64,000 nt of DNA from Pseudomonadota bacterium (GTDB lineage: Bacteria > Pseudomonadota > Alphaproteobacteria > Rhizobiales > Devosiaceae): assembly GCA_023393475.1 (NCBI GenBank), contig JAEWLC010000090.1:92445-156444 (forward strand). The letters are read 5' to 3'. Positions within the stretch are counted from its first letter, which is position 1. Each line of letters begins with the position of its first letter. A program made the position numbers and the translations under genes. The notes beneath the pieces are model-generated. The model was not told where the DNA came from. It ran no database searches and saw only the letters and a list, made by a program, of their open reading frames with translations. Of the stretch, positions 1-8,392 are shown piece by piece.

Positions 1-70
1 AGAGGCCCCAGAACAGGATGAAGGTGACCGCGCCGAGCGCGATGATGGTGATGATGGAAGTGACGTTCAT
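1..70 (-). CDS. 5' end of an unidentified membrane protein gene, cut by the window edge
   Basis: Only the first 23 codons are visible, reading away from the LysR gene. They encode MNVTSIITIIALGAV followed by more hydrophobic residues, which is one likely transmembrane segment. The ATG overlaps the LysR stop codon in an ATGA (67-70), so the two genes are probably co-transcribed and translationally coupled. The family cannot be recognised from this fragment. Confidence 0.5.
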   Translation of the reverse strand, partial: MNVTSIITIIALGAVTFILFWGL

Positions 71-969
71 TGTTCTACCTTGGCGCAGAGCCGCGTAAGG
101 CCCTCGCTTAGCCGATCATAGATGGCACGGATACGGCGGTTGGTGAACAATTCGCGGTGTGTGGTCAGCCACACCTCCAGCGGCGGCGGATTGAAGCAGG
201 GCAGGAGCCGCACCATTCCCGGTGTGGCGGCGACGAGGATCGACTGGGCAAAGCCGACGCCGAGCCCGGCCTTCAGCAGCTCCCAGCCATTGGTCTGGCT
301 GTCGGTGCGGACGACGAAATCGTCGCGCGCGAGCTCGAACCCCATGCGGCGCGCGCCGGCGATCAGGAGATCGGACCGGTCGAAGCCGATCAGGTCGTGC
401 TGGCGCAATTCCTCGGGGCCGGCCGGGGCCCCGCGTGCCGCGATGTAGCGCTCGTGGGCGCAGCAGACGAGCGGGATGTCGCCGATGCGCTTGGCGATCA
501 ATTCGAGCTGGGTGGGCCGGAACATGCGCACCGCGATATCGGCTTCGCGCAGCAGCAGGTTCTCGACCGAGTCCGACGGCACCAGTTCGATCGCGACCTG
601 CGGGAACTCCTGGCGGAGGTCGTAGAGCAGGGGCGGCAGTACGTAGTGGCAAACCATGGTGCTCGAGGTGATGCGGATGGTGCCCGCAGGCGTGGCGCTG
701 GCGCCTTCCGCCCTCAGGCCGGCCTCGGCCAGCGCGGCCTGCGCCTGCTGCACCGGCTCGTATAGTTTCAGCGCCGTATCGGTGGGACGGAGCCCGGTCA
801 GTGTGCGTTCGAAGAGGCCGACGCCAAGCGCCTGTTCCAGCGCCTCGACATGGCGACCGAGCGTCGGCTGGCTGAGCCCCAGCGCCCGGGCCGCGGCGGA
901 GAGCGAGCCATGCTCGACGACGGCGCCAAAGCTGCGCCACAGGGACCAGTCCGGTTCTTGCATATTCAA
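67..969 (-). CDS. LysR-family transcriptional regulator
   Basis: This is a 300-residue DNA-binding regulator, the usual LysR length. A winged helix-turn-helix lies at about residues 8-68, with the typical LysR pattern of AAARALGLSQPTLGRHV followed by LFER. A linker helix follows, then an effector-binding domain over about 90-295. It is divergent from the epimerase-like gene at 1056, with 86 bp between the two starts. That is the classic arrangement in which a LysR protein controls its neighbour from the shared gap. Its stop overlaps the start of a membrane protein gene at the window edge. The effector is unknown. Confidence 0.9.
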   Translation of the reverse strand: MNMQEPDWSLWRSFGAVVEHGSLSAAARALGLSQPTLGRHVEALEQALGVGLFERTLTGLRPTDTALKLYEPVQQAQAALAEAGLRAEGASATPAGTIRITSSTMVCHYVLPPLLYDLRQEFPQVAIELVPSDSVENLLLREADIAVRMFRPTQLELIAKRIGDIPLVCCAHERYIAARGAPAGPEELRQHDLIGFDRSDLLIAGARRMGFELARDDFVVRTDSQTNGWELLKAGLGVGFAQSILVAATPGMVRLLPCFNPPPLEVWLTTHRELFTNRRIRAIYDRLSEGLTRLCAKVEQ

Positions 970-1055
970 TAATGTATGGCTGATCGTTGATCTTGTCCAA
1001 TCGATAAACGTCAGCGTTGTGCGTACCTTGTTCTCGACAGCAAGGAGATACGGAT

Positions 1056-2006
1056 ATGAGCAGCAAGCAGGTCATCGTCATCGGCATCAACGGCCATGTC
1101 GGCCACCATATCGCCAGGGCCTTCGTCGCCGCCGGATGGGATGTCACCGGCTTCGGCCGGTCGAACCGCCACCCGATCCCGGGCGTCCACTTCGTCAAGG
1201 GCGATGCCGAGAACGTCGAGGCCATGCGCGCCGCCATCGGCGACATCGAGGTCGTGGTCAACGCGCTGAACCTGCCCTACCACCAGTGGGACAAGGGCCG
1301 GAAGGAAGCGCAGACGCGCAACGTCATCGCGGCGCTCGGCACCAGCGGCAAGACGCTGCTGTTCCCCGGCAATATCTACAACTATGCCGCCGCCGATCGC
1401 GTCGTGACGCCGGACCTGCCGCAGCGCCCGCAGACGCCGCGCGGCGAGATCCGGGTGCGGGTCGAGCAGCTCTATCGCGAGGCCGCCGCCCGCGGCGACA
1501 TGCAGGTGCTGATCCTGAGGGCCGGCGACTTCTTCGGCCCGGAGAGCACCGGCGACTGGTTCGATCTCGCTATGATGACCGAGATCAAGAAGGGCAAGCT
1601 CCTGCTGATGGGGACGCGCGGCATCGCCCATGCCTGGGCCTACCTGCCCGACCTCGGCCGCGCCTTCGAAAAGCTCGCCTGGCATCGCGGGGAACTCGGC
1701 CAGTTCGAGAATCTCCACTTCGCCGGGACCTATGTCACGCCGGAGCAGATGGGCGACGCGATCGTCGCCGCCGCGCCGGTGGCGCTGAAAGTCACGATGT
1801 TCCCGCGCTGGACCATCAACGCCATCGGCCTCGTTAACCCGCTGATGCGCGAGATCGGCAAGATGGCGTATCTGTGGGACAACCCCATGGAACTCAGGGA
1901 CAATCGCCTCGACGCCATCCTCGGCCCGGATTTCGCTACGCCGTTCAATGAGGCGGTGGCAACGACGGTGCGGCCATTCTTCGAGGCGAAGCAGGCAGCC
2001 GCCTGA
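1056..2006 (+). CDS. NAD(P)-binding epimerase/dehydratase-like protein
   Basis: This is a 316-residue extended short-chain dehydrogenase-type protein. The N-terminus VIVIGINGHVGHHIA contains the GxxGxxG nucleotide-binding turn of a Rossmann fold. The rest resembles the epimerase superfamily, which acts on nucleotide-bound sugars or other carbonyl substrates. ATG 1056 is chosen because AGGAG lies at 1043-1047; an upstream in-frame start at 1017 lacks such a site. An inverted repeat follows the stop (arms 2005-2012 and 2026-2033) and could end transcription towards the convergent gluQ gene. The divergent LysR gene is the probable regulator. The substrate cannot be told. Confidence 0.8.
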   Translation: MSSKQVIVIGINGHVGHHIARAFVAAGWDVTGFGRSNRHPIPGVHFVKGDAENVEAMRAAIGDIEVVVNALNLPYHQWDKGRKEAQTRNVIAALGTSGKTLLFPGNIYNYAAADRVVTPDLPQRPQTPRGEIRVRVEQLYREAAARGDMQVLILRAGDFFGPESTGDWFDLAMMTEIKKGKLLLMGTRGIAHAWAYLPDLGRAFEKLAWHRGELGQFENLHFAGTYVTPEQMGDAIVAAAPVALKVTMFPRWTINAIGLVNPLMREIGKMAYLWDNPMELRDNRLDAILGPDFATPFNEAVATTVRPFFEAKQAAA

Positions 2007-2054
2007 TCCTCCCCAGCGCAACGGTGGAGGATCACGGAGAGGCCGGGGCTCGCT

Positions 2055-2903
2055 TCAGGCGAACCCCAGTTCCCGCCTCACATCCTCCGCCGCCCAGCCT
2101 GCCTCGCGCAGGCTGCGGAGGGATTGCGAACCCTTCGACTTGCTGAGCTTCCTGCCTTCGACATCGAGGATCAGCTTGTGGAAGGTGTAGGTCGGCGTCG
2201 GCAGCCCGAGCAGCATCTGCAGCAGCACGTGAATGTCGGTCGAGGGCTCCATGTCGCGGCCCCGCGTCACATGGGTCACGACCTGCGCGGCATCGTCGAC
2301 GACGACGCTCAGGTGATAGCTGGTCGGCGTGTCCTTGCGCTGCAGCACGACATCGCCCCAGAGTTCGGGCCGGGCGTAGCGGATCTGCGGCCGGTCGATC
2401 GGCGTCGGGCCGGCGACCGAGAAGGTCAGCAGCCCGGTCAGTTCCATCGCCTCGGCCGTGCGCAGCCGCCAGTTCGCCTCCTCGCCTGCAGCCAGCCGAT
2501 TCCGGGCCTCGGCCGGATCGGTAAGGCTGCACCTGCCCGAATAGAGCGGGGCGCCGTCCGGATCGGTGCCGTCGGCTTCGGCGGCAATCTCGGCGCGCGA
2601 GCAGAAGCAGGGATAGAGCAGGTCGCGCCCGCGCAACCGGTCGGCCGCCGCCTCGTAGGCAGGGAAACGCTGCGACTGGTGCCAGACGGGCTCGTCCCAC
2701 TCGAGCCCCAGCCAATGCAGATCCTCGAAGATCGCTTCGGTGAATTCCGGCTTGCTTCTCTGCCGGTCGATGTCCTCGATGCGCAGCAGCATGCGACCGC
2801 CCATGGCCTTGCACCATTGAGCGGTATAGAGCGCCGAGTAGGCATGCCCCATATGGAGATAGCCGTTTGGGCTGGGCGCGAAACGGAATACGGGCTGGCG
2901 CAT
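2055..2903 (-). CDS. gluQ: Glutamyl-queuosine tRNA(Asp) synthetase (GluQRS)
   Basis: This 282-residue protein is a truncated glutamyl-tRNA synthetase paralogue made of the catalytic domain only. The family attaches glutamate to queuosine at the wobble position of tRNA-Asp. The sequence shows RFAPSPNGYLHMGH near the N-terminus (HIGH-type signature, HMGH at 17-20) and KLSKS at 252-256 (class I KMSKS loop). A cysteine cluster in YPCFCSR and SGRCSL is the usual GluQRS zinc site. The anticodon-binding domain of full GltX is absent, as expected. A queuosine-precursor transporter at 32533 fits the same tRNA modification. It is divergent from the glycosylase gene. Confidence 0.93.
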   Translation of the reverse strand: MRQPVFRFAPSPNGYLHMGHAYSALYTAQWCKAMGGRMLLRIEDIDRQRSKPEFTEAIFEDLHWLGLEWDEPVWHQSQRFPAYEAAADRLRGRDLLYPCFCSRAEIAAEADGTDPDGAPLYSGRCSLTDPAEARNRLAAGEEANWRLRTAEAMELTGLLTFSVAGPTPIDRPQIRYARPELWGDVVLQRKDTPTSYHLSVVVDDAAQVVTHVTRGRDMEPSTDIHVLLQMLLGLPTPTYTFHKLILDVEGRKLSKSKGSQSLRSLREAGWAAEDVRRELGFA

Positions 2904-2933
2904 TGGCCAGAGCTAGCACGCGAGGCTGATGAT

Positions 2934-3578
2934 TTGACAGACCGACTCGATTCCGCCGACGCGCTGGTCCGCCATCTGGCCGCGCTTACCGTGCTTGATC
3001 CGCGGCTAGCCGAGATCGCGGGGAGGGCCGGGCCTTTCGAGATCCGCCGGTCGCCGGGCGGGTTCGAAGGGCTGGCGCGGATCGTCACCGGCCAGCAGGT
3101 CTCGACGGCCAGCGCCGACGCGATCTGGTCGCGCTTCTCGGTCTTGCCCGGCGCGCTCGATCCGCCGCGCTATCTCGAACTCACCGAGGAGCAGGTGCGG
3201 GGCGCCGGGCAGTCTGGCGGCAAGTACCGGACCCTGCGCGGTATTGCCGAAGCTATCGCGGCGGGCAGCATCGATTTCACCTATCTCGCGGAACTGCCGG
3301 CCGAGGAGGCGATCGCGACCCTCACCCGGCTCAAGGGCGTCGGGCCGTGGACGGCCGAGATCTACCTGATGTTCTCGGCGGCCCATCCCGACATCTTCCC
3401 GGCCGGCGATGTCGCGCTGCAGCGGGCGGCGCAGTGGGCCTTCGGGCTTGACGACAAGCCGCCCGTAAAGGACTTGATCGGCATGGCCCAACGCTGGTCG
3501 CCGCATCGTTCGACGGCGGCGCTGCTGCTCTGGCGCTACTATCGCGCGGTGCGCAACAAGGAAGGAATATCGGTCTGA
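2934..3578 (+). CDS. DNA-3-methyladenine glycosylase (AlkA/HhH-GPD family)
   Basis: This is a base-excision repair enzyme that removes alkylated bases. The 214-residue protein has the helix-hairpin-helix LKGVGPWTAEIYLMF followed by the catalytic-aspartate segment PAGDVALQ, the HhH-GPD signature. The long AlkA N-terminal domain is missing, so it belongs to the short form. No ATG fits, because the frame stays open far upstream through the antisense of gluQ. TTG 2934 is preferred because GAGG lies at 2922-2925 and the protein then starts with a sensible helix (TDRLDSADALVRHL). Its TGA shares one base with the ATG of the esterase gene, so the two are coupled. Confidence 0.85.
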   Translation: MTDRLDSADALVRHLAALTVLDPRLAEIAGRAGPFEIRRSPGGFEGLARIVTGQQVSTASADAIWSRFSVLPGALDPPRYLELTEEQVRGAGQSGGKYRTLRGIAEAIAAGSIDFTYLAELPAEEAIATLTRLKGVGPWTAEIYLMFSAAHPDIFPAGDVALQRAAQWAFGLDDKPPVKDLIGMAQRWSPHRSTAALLLWRYYRAVRNKEGISV

Positions 3579-4222
3579 TGGTGAAGCTCTCCGGCCCCAT
3601 GCTCGCCCCCCAGAGTGGCGGCCCCGCGAAGCAGGCGATCATCCTCCTCCACGGCTACGGCGCCGACGGCAGCGACCTGATCGGCCTGGGCCATCACTGG
3701 GGTCAGCTGTTTCCGGACGCGCTGTTCGTCGCGCCGAACGCGCCCGAGCCCTGCGCCGGCAGCCCGTTCGGCTTCCAGTGGTTCCCGCTCGCCGTCGATC
3801 GCATCGCCGGCCGTATCGAAGGGGCACGGAACGCCGCGCCCGTCATCGCCGAGTTCCTTTCCGACCTCTGGACGCAGGGTGGGATCACGCCTGCCAACAC
3901 CTATCTCGTCGGCTTCTCGCAGGGGGCGATGATGGCGCTGCATGTCGGCACGGCCCTGCCGCAGCGGCTCGGCGGCATCGTCTCGTTCTCGGGCGCGTTC
4001 GTGCCGGCCGATGCCTTTCCGGCGGACGACAAGCCGCCCGTCGCGCTGATCCACGGCGACCTCGACCAGGTGGTCGATCCGCAGCTCAGCCGGCAGGCCG
4101 CGGATGACCTGCTTGCCGCCGGGTTCGACGTGACGCTGCATATTTCGCAAGGGGTTGCGCACGGCATCGCACCGGATGGGCTCGACTTCGCGACGTCGTT
4201 CCTCATCGCGCAGAACAGCTGA
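3578..4222 (+). CDS. Alpha/beta-hydrolase, phospholipase/carboxylesterase family
   Basis: This 214-residue serine hydrolase resembles the carboxylesterase 2 / acyl-protein thioesterase group. The N-terminal AIILLHGYGADGSDL is the oxyanion-hole strand, GFSQGAMMA carries the nucleophile elbow (Ser of GFSQG), IHGDLDQVV supplies the acid Asp and VAHGI the His. There is no signal peptide, so it is cytosolic. Its ATG overlaps the glycosylase stop as TGATG, so the two genes form a coupled pair. A link to DNA repair is not obvious. The natural ester substrate is unknown. Confidence 0.88.
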   Translation: MVKLSGPMLAPQSGGPAKQAIILLHGYGADGSDLIGLGHHWGQLFPDALFVAPNAPEPCAGSPFGFQWFPLAVDRIAGRIEGARNAAPVIAEFLSDLWTQGGITPANTYLVGFSQGAMMALHVGTALPQRLGGIVSFSGAFVPADAFPADDKPPVALIHGDLDQVVDPQLSRQAADDLLAAGFDVTLHISQGVAHGIAPDGLDFATSFLIAQNS

Positions 4223-4316
4223 AGCGATCTCCGAAACACGCTTCACAGTCATGACACATCAGGCATAGAATATTGCTGATCATGACCGGCCGCGATTCCC
4301 GACAGGGAGGCGACAA

Positions 4317-4874
4317 GTGACAGTACATGTGTCGCTTGAGAGCTGTCCCGCCTTGGTGCTGAATGCCGACTTCCGGCCGCTCAGCTACTATCCGCTGTCG
4401 CTTTGGTCGTGGCAGGACGCCATCAAGGCGATCTGCCTCGATCGGGTCAATGTTGTCTCCAGCTACGACCGGGTGATCAAGTCGCCGAGCCACGAGATGC
4501 TGCTGCCCAGCGTCGTCTCGCTCAAGGATTACGTGCGCCCGGCGCGCCATCCGGCCTTCACGCGCTTCAACGTCTTCCTGCGCGACAAATTCCAGTGCCA
4601 GTATTGCGGGTCGCGCGACGACCTGACCTTCGATCACGTCATTCCGCGCTCGAAGGGCGGTCGCACCACCTGGGAAAACGTCGTCGCCGCCTGCGCGCCG
4701 TGCAACCTCAGGAAGGCCAACCGGCTGCCGCGCGAGATCAAGATGTTCCCGATGCAGGAGCCGTTCCAGCCGAGCGTGCACGACCTGCACAATAACGGCC
4801 GGGCCTTCCCGCCGAACCACCTGCACCAGAGCTGGCTCGACTACCTCTACTGGGACATCGAGCTCGAGCCGTAG
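4317..4874 (+). CDS. HNH endonuclease family protein
   Basis: This 185-residue protein has an HNH fold in its second half. Cys94/Cys97 and Cys126/Cys129 form the zinc-stabilising CxxC pairs around FDHVIPRSKGG (Asp106-His107) and the downstream Asn residues. The N-terminal half (VLNADFRPLSYYPLSLWSW) is typical of a chromosomally conserved HNH group found across alphaproteobacteria. Its role is not established. GTG 4317 is chosen because GGGAGG sits about 7 nt upstream. It stands alone between the esterase and the convergent dsbB. No methylase or other defence partner is adjacent. Confidence 0.85.
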   Translation: MTVHVSLESCPALVLNADFRPLSYYPLSLWSWQDAIKAICLDRVNVVSSYDRVIKSPSHEMLLPSVVSLKDYVRPARHPAFTRFNVFLRDKFQCQYCGSRDDLTFDHVIPRSKGGRTTWENVVAACAPCNLRKANRLPREIKMFPMQEPFQPSVHDLHNNGRAFPPNHLHQSWLDYLYWDIELEP

Positions 4875-4905
4875 GCCGCTTGCGGGGTCTCGTTCCCCCC
4901 GATGG

Positions 4906-5409
4906 CTAGCCCTTCCGCTTCATCCAGGCTGCCGCGCCGAGCATCAGTGCGATTGCGGCCGAGATCAGGGCGTTGAAGCCGGCGAGCGAGATGCCGAACA
5001 GCTCGAACTGGATGGCGTCGCAGGGCACCACGCGGGTCGCGTTGATGTTGGAAAGGTCCTCGAAGCTGACTTCGACGCCGATGCCGCTGCAGGCGGTCGG
5101 GCCCGGCCAGAAGCCGTATTCGACGCCGGCGTGATGGCCGCCGAGATAGGTGGACCAGACGAACACCAGGGCGACGAGCACGAGCCCGGCAACCACTACC
5201 GCACGCGGCAGGCGGTTCCACAGCAGCAGGATCAGCAGCAGGATCGGCAGCCCGACATAGTAGGGGGTGCGCTGGCCCCAGCAGAGCTCGCACGGCACGA
5301 GGCCGCCGAAGATCTGCGAGCCCCAGGCGCCGGCGATGGTCGCGAGCCCGAGGACGAAGGAGATCGCGGCGAGCAGCCGCGGGCGGTCGGCGGTAAGGCG
5401 GTCAGGCAC
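4906..5409 (-). CDS. dsbB: Disulfide bond formation protein B (DsbB)
   Basis: This inner-membrane quinone reductase re-oxidises DsbA-type thiol oxidases in the periplasm. The 167-residue protein has four hydrophobic segments and the two expected cysteine pairs: Cys40/Cys43 in PCELCWGQR on the first periplasmic loop, and Cys107/Cys130 on the second. The Arg after the first pair (WGQR), which helps bind quinone, is present. No dsbA lies next to it. It is tandem with the DUF72 gene upstream, separated by about 98 bp. Confidence 0.93.
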   Translation of the reverse strand: MPDRLTADRPRLLAAISFVLGLATIAGAWGSQIFGGLVPCELCWGQRTPYYVGLPILLLILLLWNRLPRAVVVAGLVLVALVFVWSTYLGGHHAGVEYGFWPGPTACSGIGVEVSFEDLSNINATRVVPCDAIQFELFGISLAGFNALISAAIALMLGAAAWMKRKG

Positions 5410-5507
5410 GAGGTGACGCTCCAGTATGCGGGCGCCATATTCTCGGGGATGGCCCCCAAGTCAATCGGCGCGGGATCAAGTAACTCGAGCCCGGGTTCAC
5501 GACGGCG

Positions 5508-6377
5508 TCACTCGCCCGGGCCTTTGAGCCCCAGCTCTTCCATCACTGCGCGGGCATTTTGTGGCGCGTGCTCCTTGTCGGTGGAAACGAAGAAGGCGAA
5601 GACATCGCGGTCGGTGCCGGTTTCCTCCGCGTCGGCGACCAGGGGCGCCCCAGCCGGCGCCTTGCCTCCTGACCAGGCCTTGAGCCAACCCGCGCGTTCG
5701 GTCCGCTGTCCCGCCGTGTAGCTCTCCGCGCCGGGTGCGCCCTGCAGGCGTGCATAAGCGAAATCGGCGGTCTGGTCGGTATAGGGCCAGTCGGCCGTGT
5801 CGGCGACGACCAGCGCAACGTTGTGCGCCCGCAGCTGGGCGATGAAGCGGGGGTCGGCAAAACTCTCGTGCCGCACCTCGATGGCATGCCGCACACGCGT
5901 GATGCCGGTGGCATCGACATAGGGCGGGTTCTTGCCGTAGTCGGTCTTTTGGGCCAGCGCGACCAGCGCCTCCGGCGTCTGCGGCAGCAGCGCGAGGAAG
6001 GTCTCCATCCGCTCAGGGTCGTATTTGCTGTTGCCCGGCAGCTGCCAGCAGAAGGGGCCGAGCTTCTTGCCCAGCGCCATCACGCCCGAGGCGAAGAAGT
6101 TGGCGAGCGGCAGCTCCACGTCCTTCAGCCGCTTGATGTGGGTGACGAGCTGGTGGCCCTTCACGGTGAAGACGAAATCGTCCGGCGCCTGGCTGGCCCA
6201 GTTCTCAAAGCTCGCGGCCTTCTGGTGGCTGTAGAAGGTGGCGTTGATCTCGATATTGCCGAGCCGCGCGCTCGTATAGGCGAGTTCGTCCTTCTGCTTC
6301 AGCCCCTCGGGATAGTAGCTCTTGCGCCAGGGTTCGAATACCCAGCCGGCCGTTCCGAGCCTGATCGTGCCTGCCAT
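5508..6377 (-). CDS. DUF72 family TIM-barrel protein
   Basis: This 289-residue protein is related to YecE. The family hallmarks are the start IRLGTAGWVFEPWRKSYYPEGLKQ, the segment INATFYSHQ, and FTVKGHQLVTHIKRL. The function of DUF72 proteins is not established. ATG 6377 is preferred over an upstream in-frame start at 6395 because a strong GGAGGAG lies 7 nt before it and would otherwise fall inside the coding sequence. It stands between the GT25 gene and dsbB on the same strand. Confidence 0.88.
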   Translation of the reverse strand: MAGTIRLGTAGWVFEPWRKSYYPEGLKQKDELAYTSARLGNIEINATFYSHQKAASFENWASQAPDDFVFTVKGHQLVTHIKRLKDVELPLANFFASGVMALGKKLGPFCWQLPGNSKYDPERMETFLALLPQTPEALVALAQKTDYGKNPPYVDATGITRVRHAIEVRHESFADPRFIAQLRAHNVALVVADTADWPYTDQTADFAYARLQGAPGAESYTAGQRTERAGWLKAWSGGKAPAGAPLVADAEETGTDRDVFAFFVSTDKEHAPQNARAVMEELGLKGPGE

Positions 6378-6446
6378 CGCTTCACTCCTCCGCACTGGAG
6401 CGATAGTGCGATCCTGCAGCCTCTCCGTCCAGCCGTCCGGAGCCGA

Positions 6447-7250
6447 TCAGTCCGGTTGCGAGGTGGCTTCCACATAGCCGGGGGCGAGGGGCACTAGCTT
6501 GCGGCTCGAGGTCAGCAGGGTGCCGAGGCCGAACGCCCTGATGCTCCGTGCCAGTTCACCGGTGCTGGCGGCGAACTGATCGCGCACGCGGCGGCGCTTC
6601 AGCCGTCCCGCGGCTTTGCGCAGCCCGACGATGTTGCCGGCGGCCTCCGGAGAATCCTTGGCGAGCACTTCGGCGGGCGTGCAGAGGGCGGGCGCGACCT
6701 GGAACACGCGCTGGCGGTAGAGCGTCATGCCGCGCCGGCTGAACAAGTAGTTGTCGATGGGTAGCGTCTCGAGGTCGGGGTCGGCCAGCATCGCGGCGGC
6801 CACCGTGCCGCGGACAATGTATCCGGCGGCACCCGGAGCCGAGGACAGCATGCGATGGGCGTCGTGCCCGGCAATCGGTTGCGGCCGTGACAGGCGCACC
6901 GGATCGGGGCGGGTTTCGAGGCGCAGGACGTCGTACCAGTCGTCCATAAGGGCAGGGTCATCGAGGAAAGCCGGCAGCGCCGGAGCAAGGCAGGCGTCAT
7001 CCTCGAGGATCAGGGCTGCCTCGTAGCCGCGTTCCGCCACGATGCGCAGGGCACGCCGGTGGCTGTCGAGGCAGGCGGCAGCGGAAGGCGACATGCGCGA
7101 CGCCGTCGCGGTTACCAGCCGCTCGCCTGCAGCCGGCATGGACGCCGCCACACGCTCCGCCGAGATGCCGAGGGAAGCAAACTGCCGTTCCATGAACAGG
7201 CGCCGATCCGGGCGGCTGTCCAGGTTGATATACAATACCGGGATAGGCAT
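6447..7250 (-). CDS. Glycosyltransferase family 25 protein
   Basis: This 267-residue cytosolic enzyme resembles the LPS-biosynthesis galactosyltransferases of family 25. It starts with PVLYINLDSRPDRR, the classic GT25 opening, has the EDDAC acidic motif in ALILEDDAC (likely donor/metal site), and APGAAGYIV further on. The last 60 residues are basic and less conserved. It lies next to tRNA-Leu and is not embedded in an LPS cluster, so its acceptor is unknown. Single GT25 genes outside LPS loci are common in this order. Confidence 0.85.
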   Translation of the reverse strand: MPIPVLYINLDSRPDRRLFMERQFASLGISAERVAASMPAAGERLVTATASRMSPSAAACLDSHRRALRIVAERGYEAALILEDDACLAPALPAFLDDPALMDDWYDVLRLETRPDPVRLSRPQPIAGHDAHRMLSSAPGAAGYIVRGTVAAAMLADPDLETLPIDNYLFSRRGMTLYRQRVFQVAPALCTPAEVLAKDSPEAAGNIVGLRKAAGRLKRRRVRDQFAASTGELARSIRAFGLGTLLTSSRKLVPLAPGYVEATSQPD

Positions 7251-7304
7251 GAAACTCGGACGAAAGGCGCTGAAAAAGCGTTAAATATCAATGACGGCGT
7301 GGAG

Positions 7305-7389
7305 TGGTGCCCCCGGTCGGACTCGAACCGACAAGCCTCGCGGCGGCGGATTTTGAGTCCGCTGCGTCTACCAATTCCACCACAGGGGC
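7305..7389 (-). tRNA. tRNA-Leu, anticodon CAA
   Basis: This is an 85-nt cloverleaf that includes an encoded CCA end (7305-7307). The acceptor stem GCCCCTG pairs with CGGGGGC (one G-T). The anticodon stem GCGGA/TCCGC holds the loop CTCAAAA, giving anticodon CAA (codon UUG). The T-arm has the usual GGTTCGAGTCC, and a long variable arm is present as expected for leucine tRNAs. Confidence 0.95.
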
Positions 7390-7447
7390 GCGGGGCAAGG
7401 CCGTAGCATTGCGGCCCTGTCGGCGCAAGCCTTGGCGACCGGGGCGC

Positions 7448-8038
7448 CTACAGCACGGGCGGCACGAACGGTTGCTCCTCGCGCCGCAATACCGGGCCGC
7501 GCTCGAACGTTTCGAGGCGCTCGGCCTCGAGTTCTTCATCGGCTTCGAGCGTTGCGCCCTCCGCCCGGATGCCCCGGGCGTGCCTCAGGATCGCGGCGGC
7601 TGGACCGGCATGCGCCTCGTCGACGCGCGCGGTGACGATGGCGCCGCCGCTGCGGACTTTCTCGAGCAGTTCATTCGCCTCGGTTTCGGACAGCCCGGCG
7701 CTGGTCAGGGTGCCGACGAGGCCACCGGTCGCGGCGCCGATCCCGGCACCGGCGAGGGCACCGATGGCGGCGGCGAAGAGCCAGCCGCTGGCGACGACCG
7801 GTCCGAAGCCGGGAATGGTGAGGATGCCGAGCCCGGCGAGAAGCCCGCCGGCGCCGCCGAGGCCCGCCCCGACCTCGGCGCCGATCGTTGCGCCTTCGTC
7901 CACGGGGTCAGCCTCGAAGTCGGGCGGGGTCGAGGAGACGAGGCTGATGTCGGCGTGGGCAATGCCGGCCTCGTGCAGGGCGTGCACGGCGGCAGTCGCA
8001 TGCTCGTAGGTGTCGAACAGTCCGGAAAGGGTCTGCAT
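7448..8038 (-). CDS. General stress-type protein with glycine-zipper membrane core
   Basis: This 196-residue protein opens with an YflT/17M-like domain (LSGLFDTYEHATAAVHALHEAGI). A long Gly/Ala-rich hydrophobic core follows, with repeated GxxxG-type steps between about residues 52 and 110, as in DUF1269-like or glycine-zipper proteins. A second small alpha/beta segment (AIVTARVDEA) and an acidic tail end the protein. Proteins of this kind are often induced by general stress in alphaproteobacteria. The molecular role is unknown. Confidence 0.75.
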   Translation of the reverse strand: MQTLSGLFDTYEHATAAVHALHEAGIAHADISLVSSTPPDFEADPVDEGATIGAEVGAGLGGAGGLLAGLGILTIPGFGPVVASGWLFAAAIGALAGAGIGAATGGLVGTLTSAGLSETEANELLEKVRSGGAIVTARVDEAHAGPAAAILRHARGIRAEGATLEADEELEAERLETFERGPVLRREEQPFVPPVL

Positions 8039-8089
8039 CGGAGCCTCCTTGCTGGCCGCACAACGGCGAAGGGGGCGTCCGCGTTCCCC

Positions 8090-8392
8090 TCAGGCTCCGA
8101 GCGCCAGCCGGGTGAGATAGACCGCGAGCACGCCGCCCGCCATGGCGGCGAAGAGATTGCGGCTCACCACATAGATCAGCGCCGTCGCCGCGGCGGCGAT
8201 CGCCTCGGCCGGGCCGCCGGCCAGAACCGCGGGCGCAATCAGCGAGGCGAGCACGGCGCCGGGCAGGTGCCTCATCCAGCTCGCGACAAAGCCCGTCGCG
8301 GGCAGGCGGCTCGCGAGGAGGAAGCCGCCGGCGCGGATTGCAAAGGTGACGGCGGCCATGCCGAGAATGGCGAGCAGCGCTTCAACCGACAT
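8090..8392 (-). CDS. azlD: AzlD family branched-chain amino acid exporter small subunit
   Basis: This 100-residue, mostly hydrophobic protein has three to four membrane segments and the AzlD features VTFAIRAGGFLLASRLPAT near the N-terminus and LPGAVLASL. It pairs with AzlC to export branched-chain amino acids or analogues. Its start lies 11 bases inside the 3' end of azlC (8382-8392), so translation is coupled. Confidence 0.9.
   Translation of the reverse strand: MSVEALLAILGMAAVTFAIRAGGFLLASRLPATGFVASWMRHLPGAVLASLIAPAVLAGGPAEAIAAAATALIYVVSRNLFAAMAGGVLAVYLTRLALGA

Noticed and set aside
4317..4874. HNH endonuclease as part of a restriction or defence system or a homing element
   Set aside because: It stands alone among housekeeping genes, with no methylase, recombinase or effector nearby, and its N-terminus matches a widespread chromosomal group.
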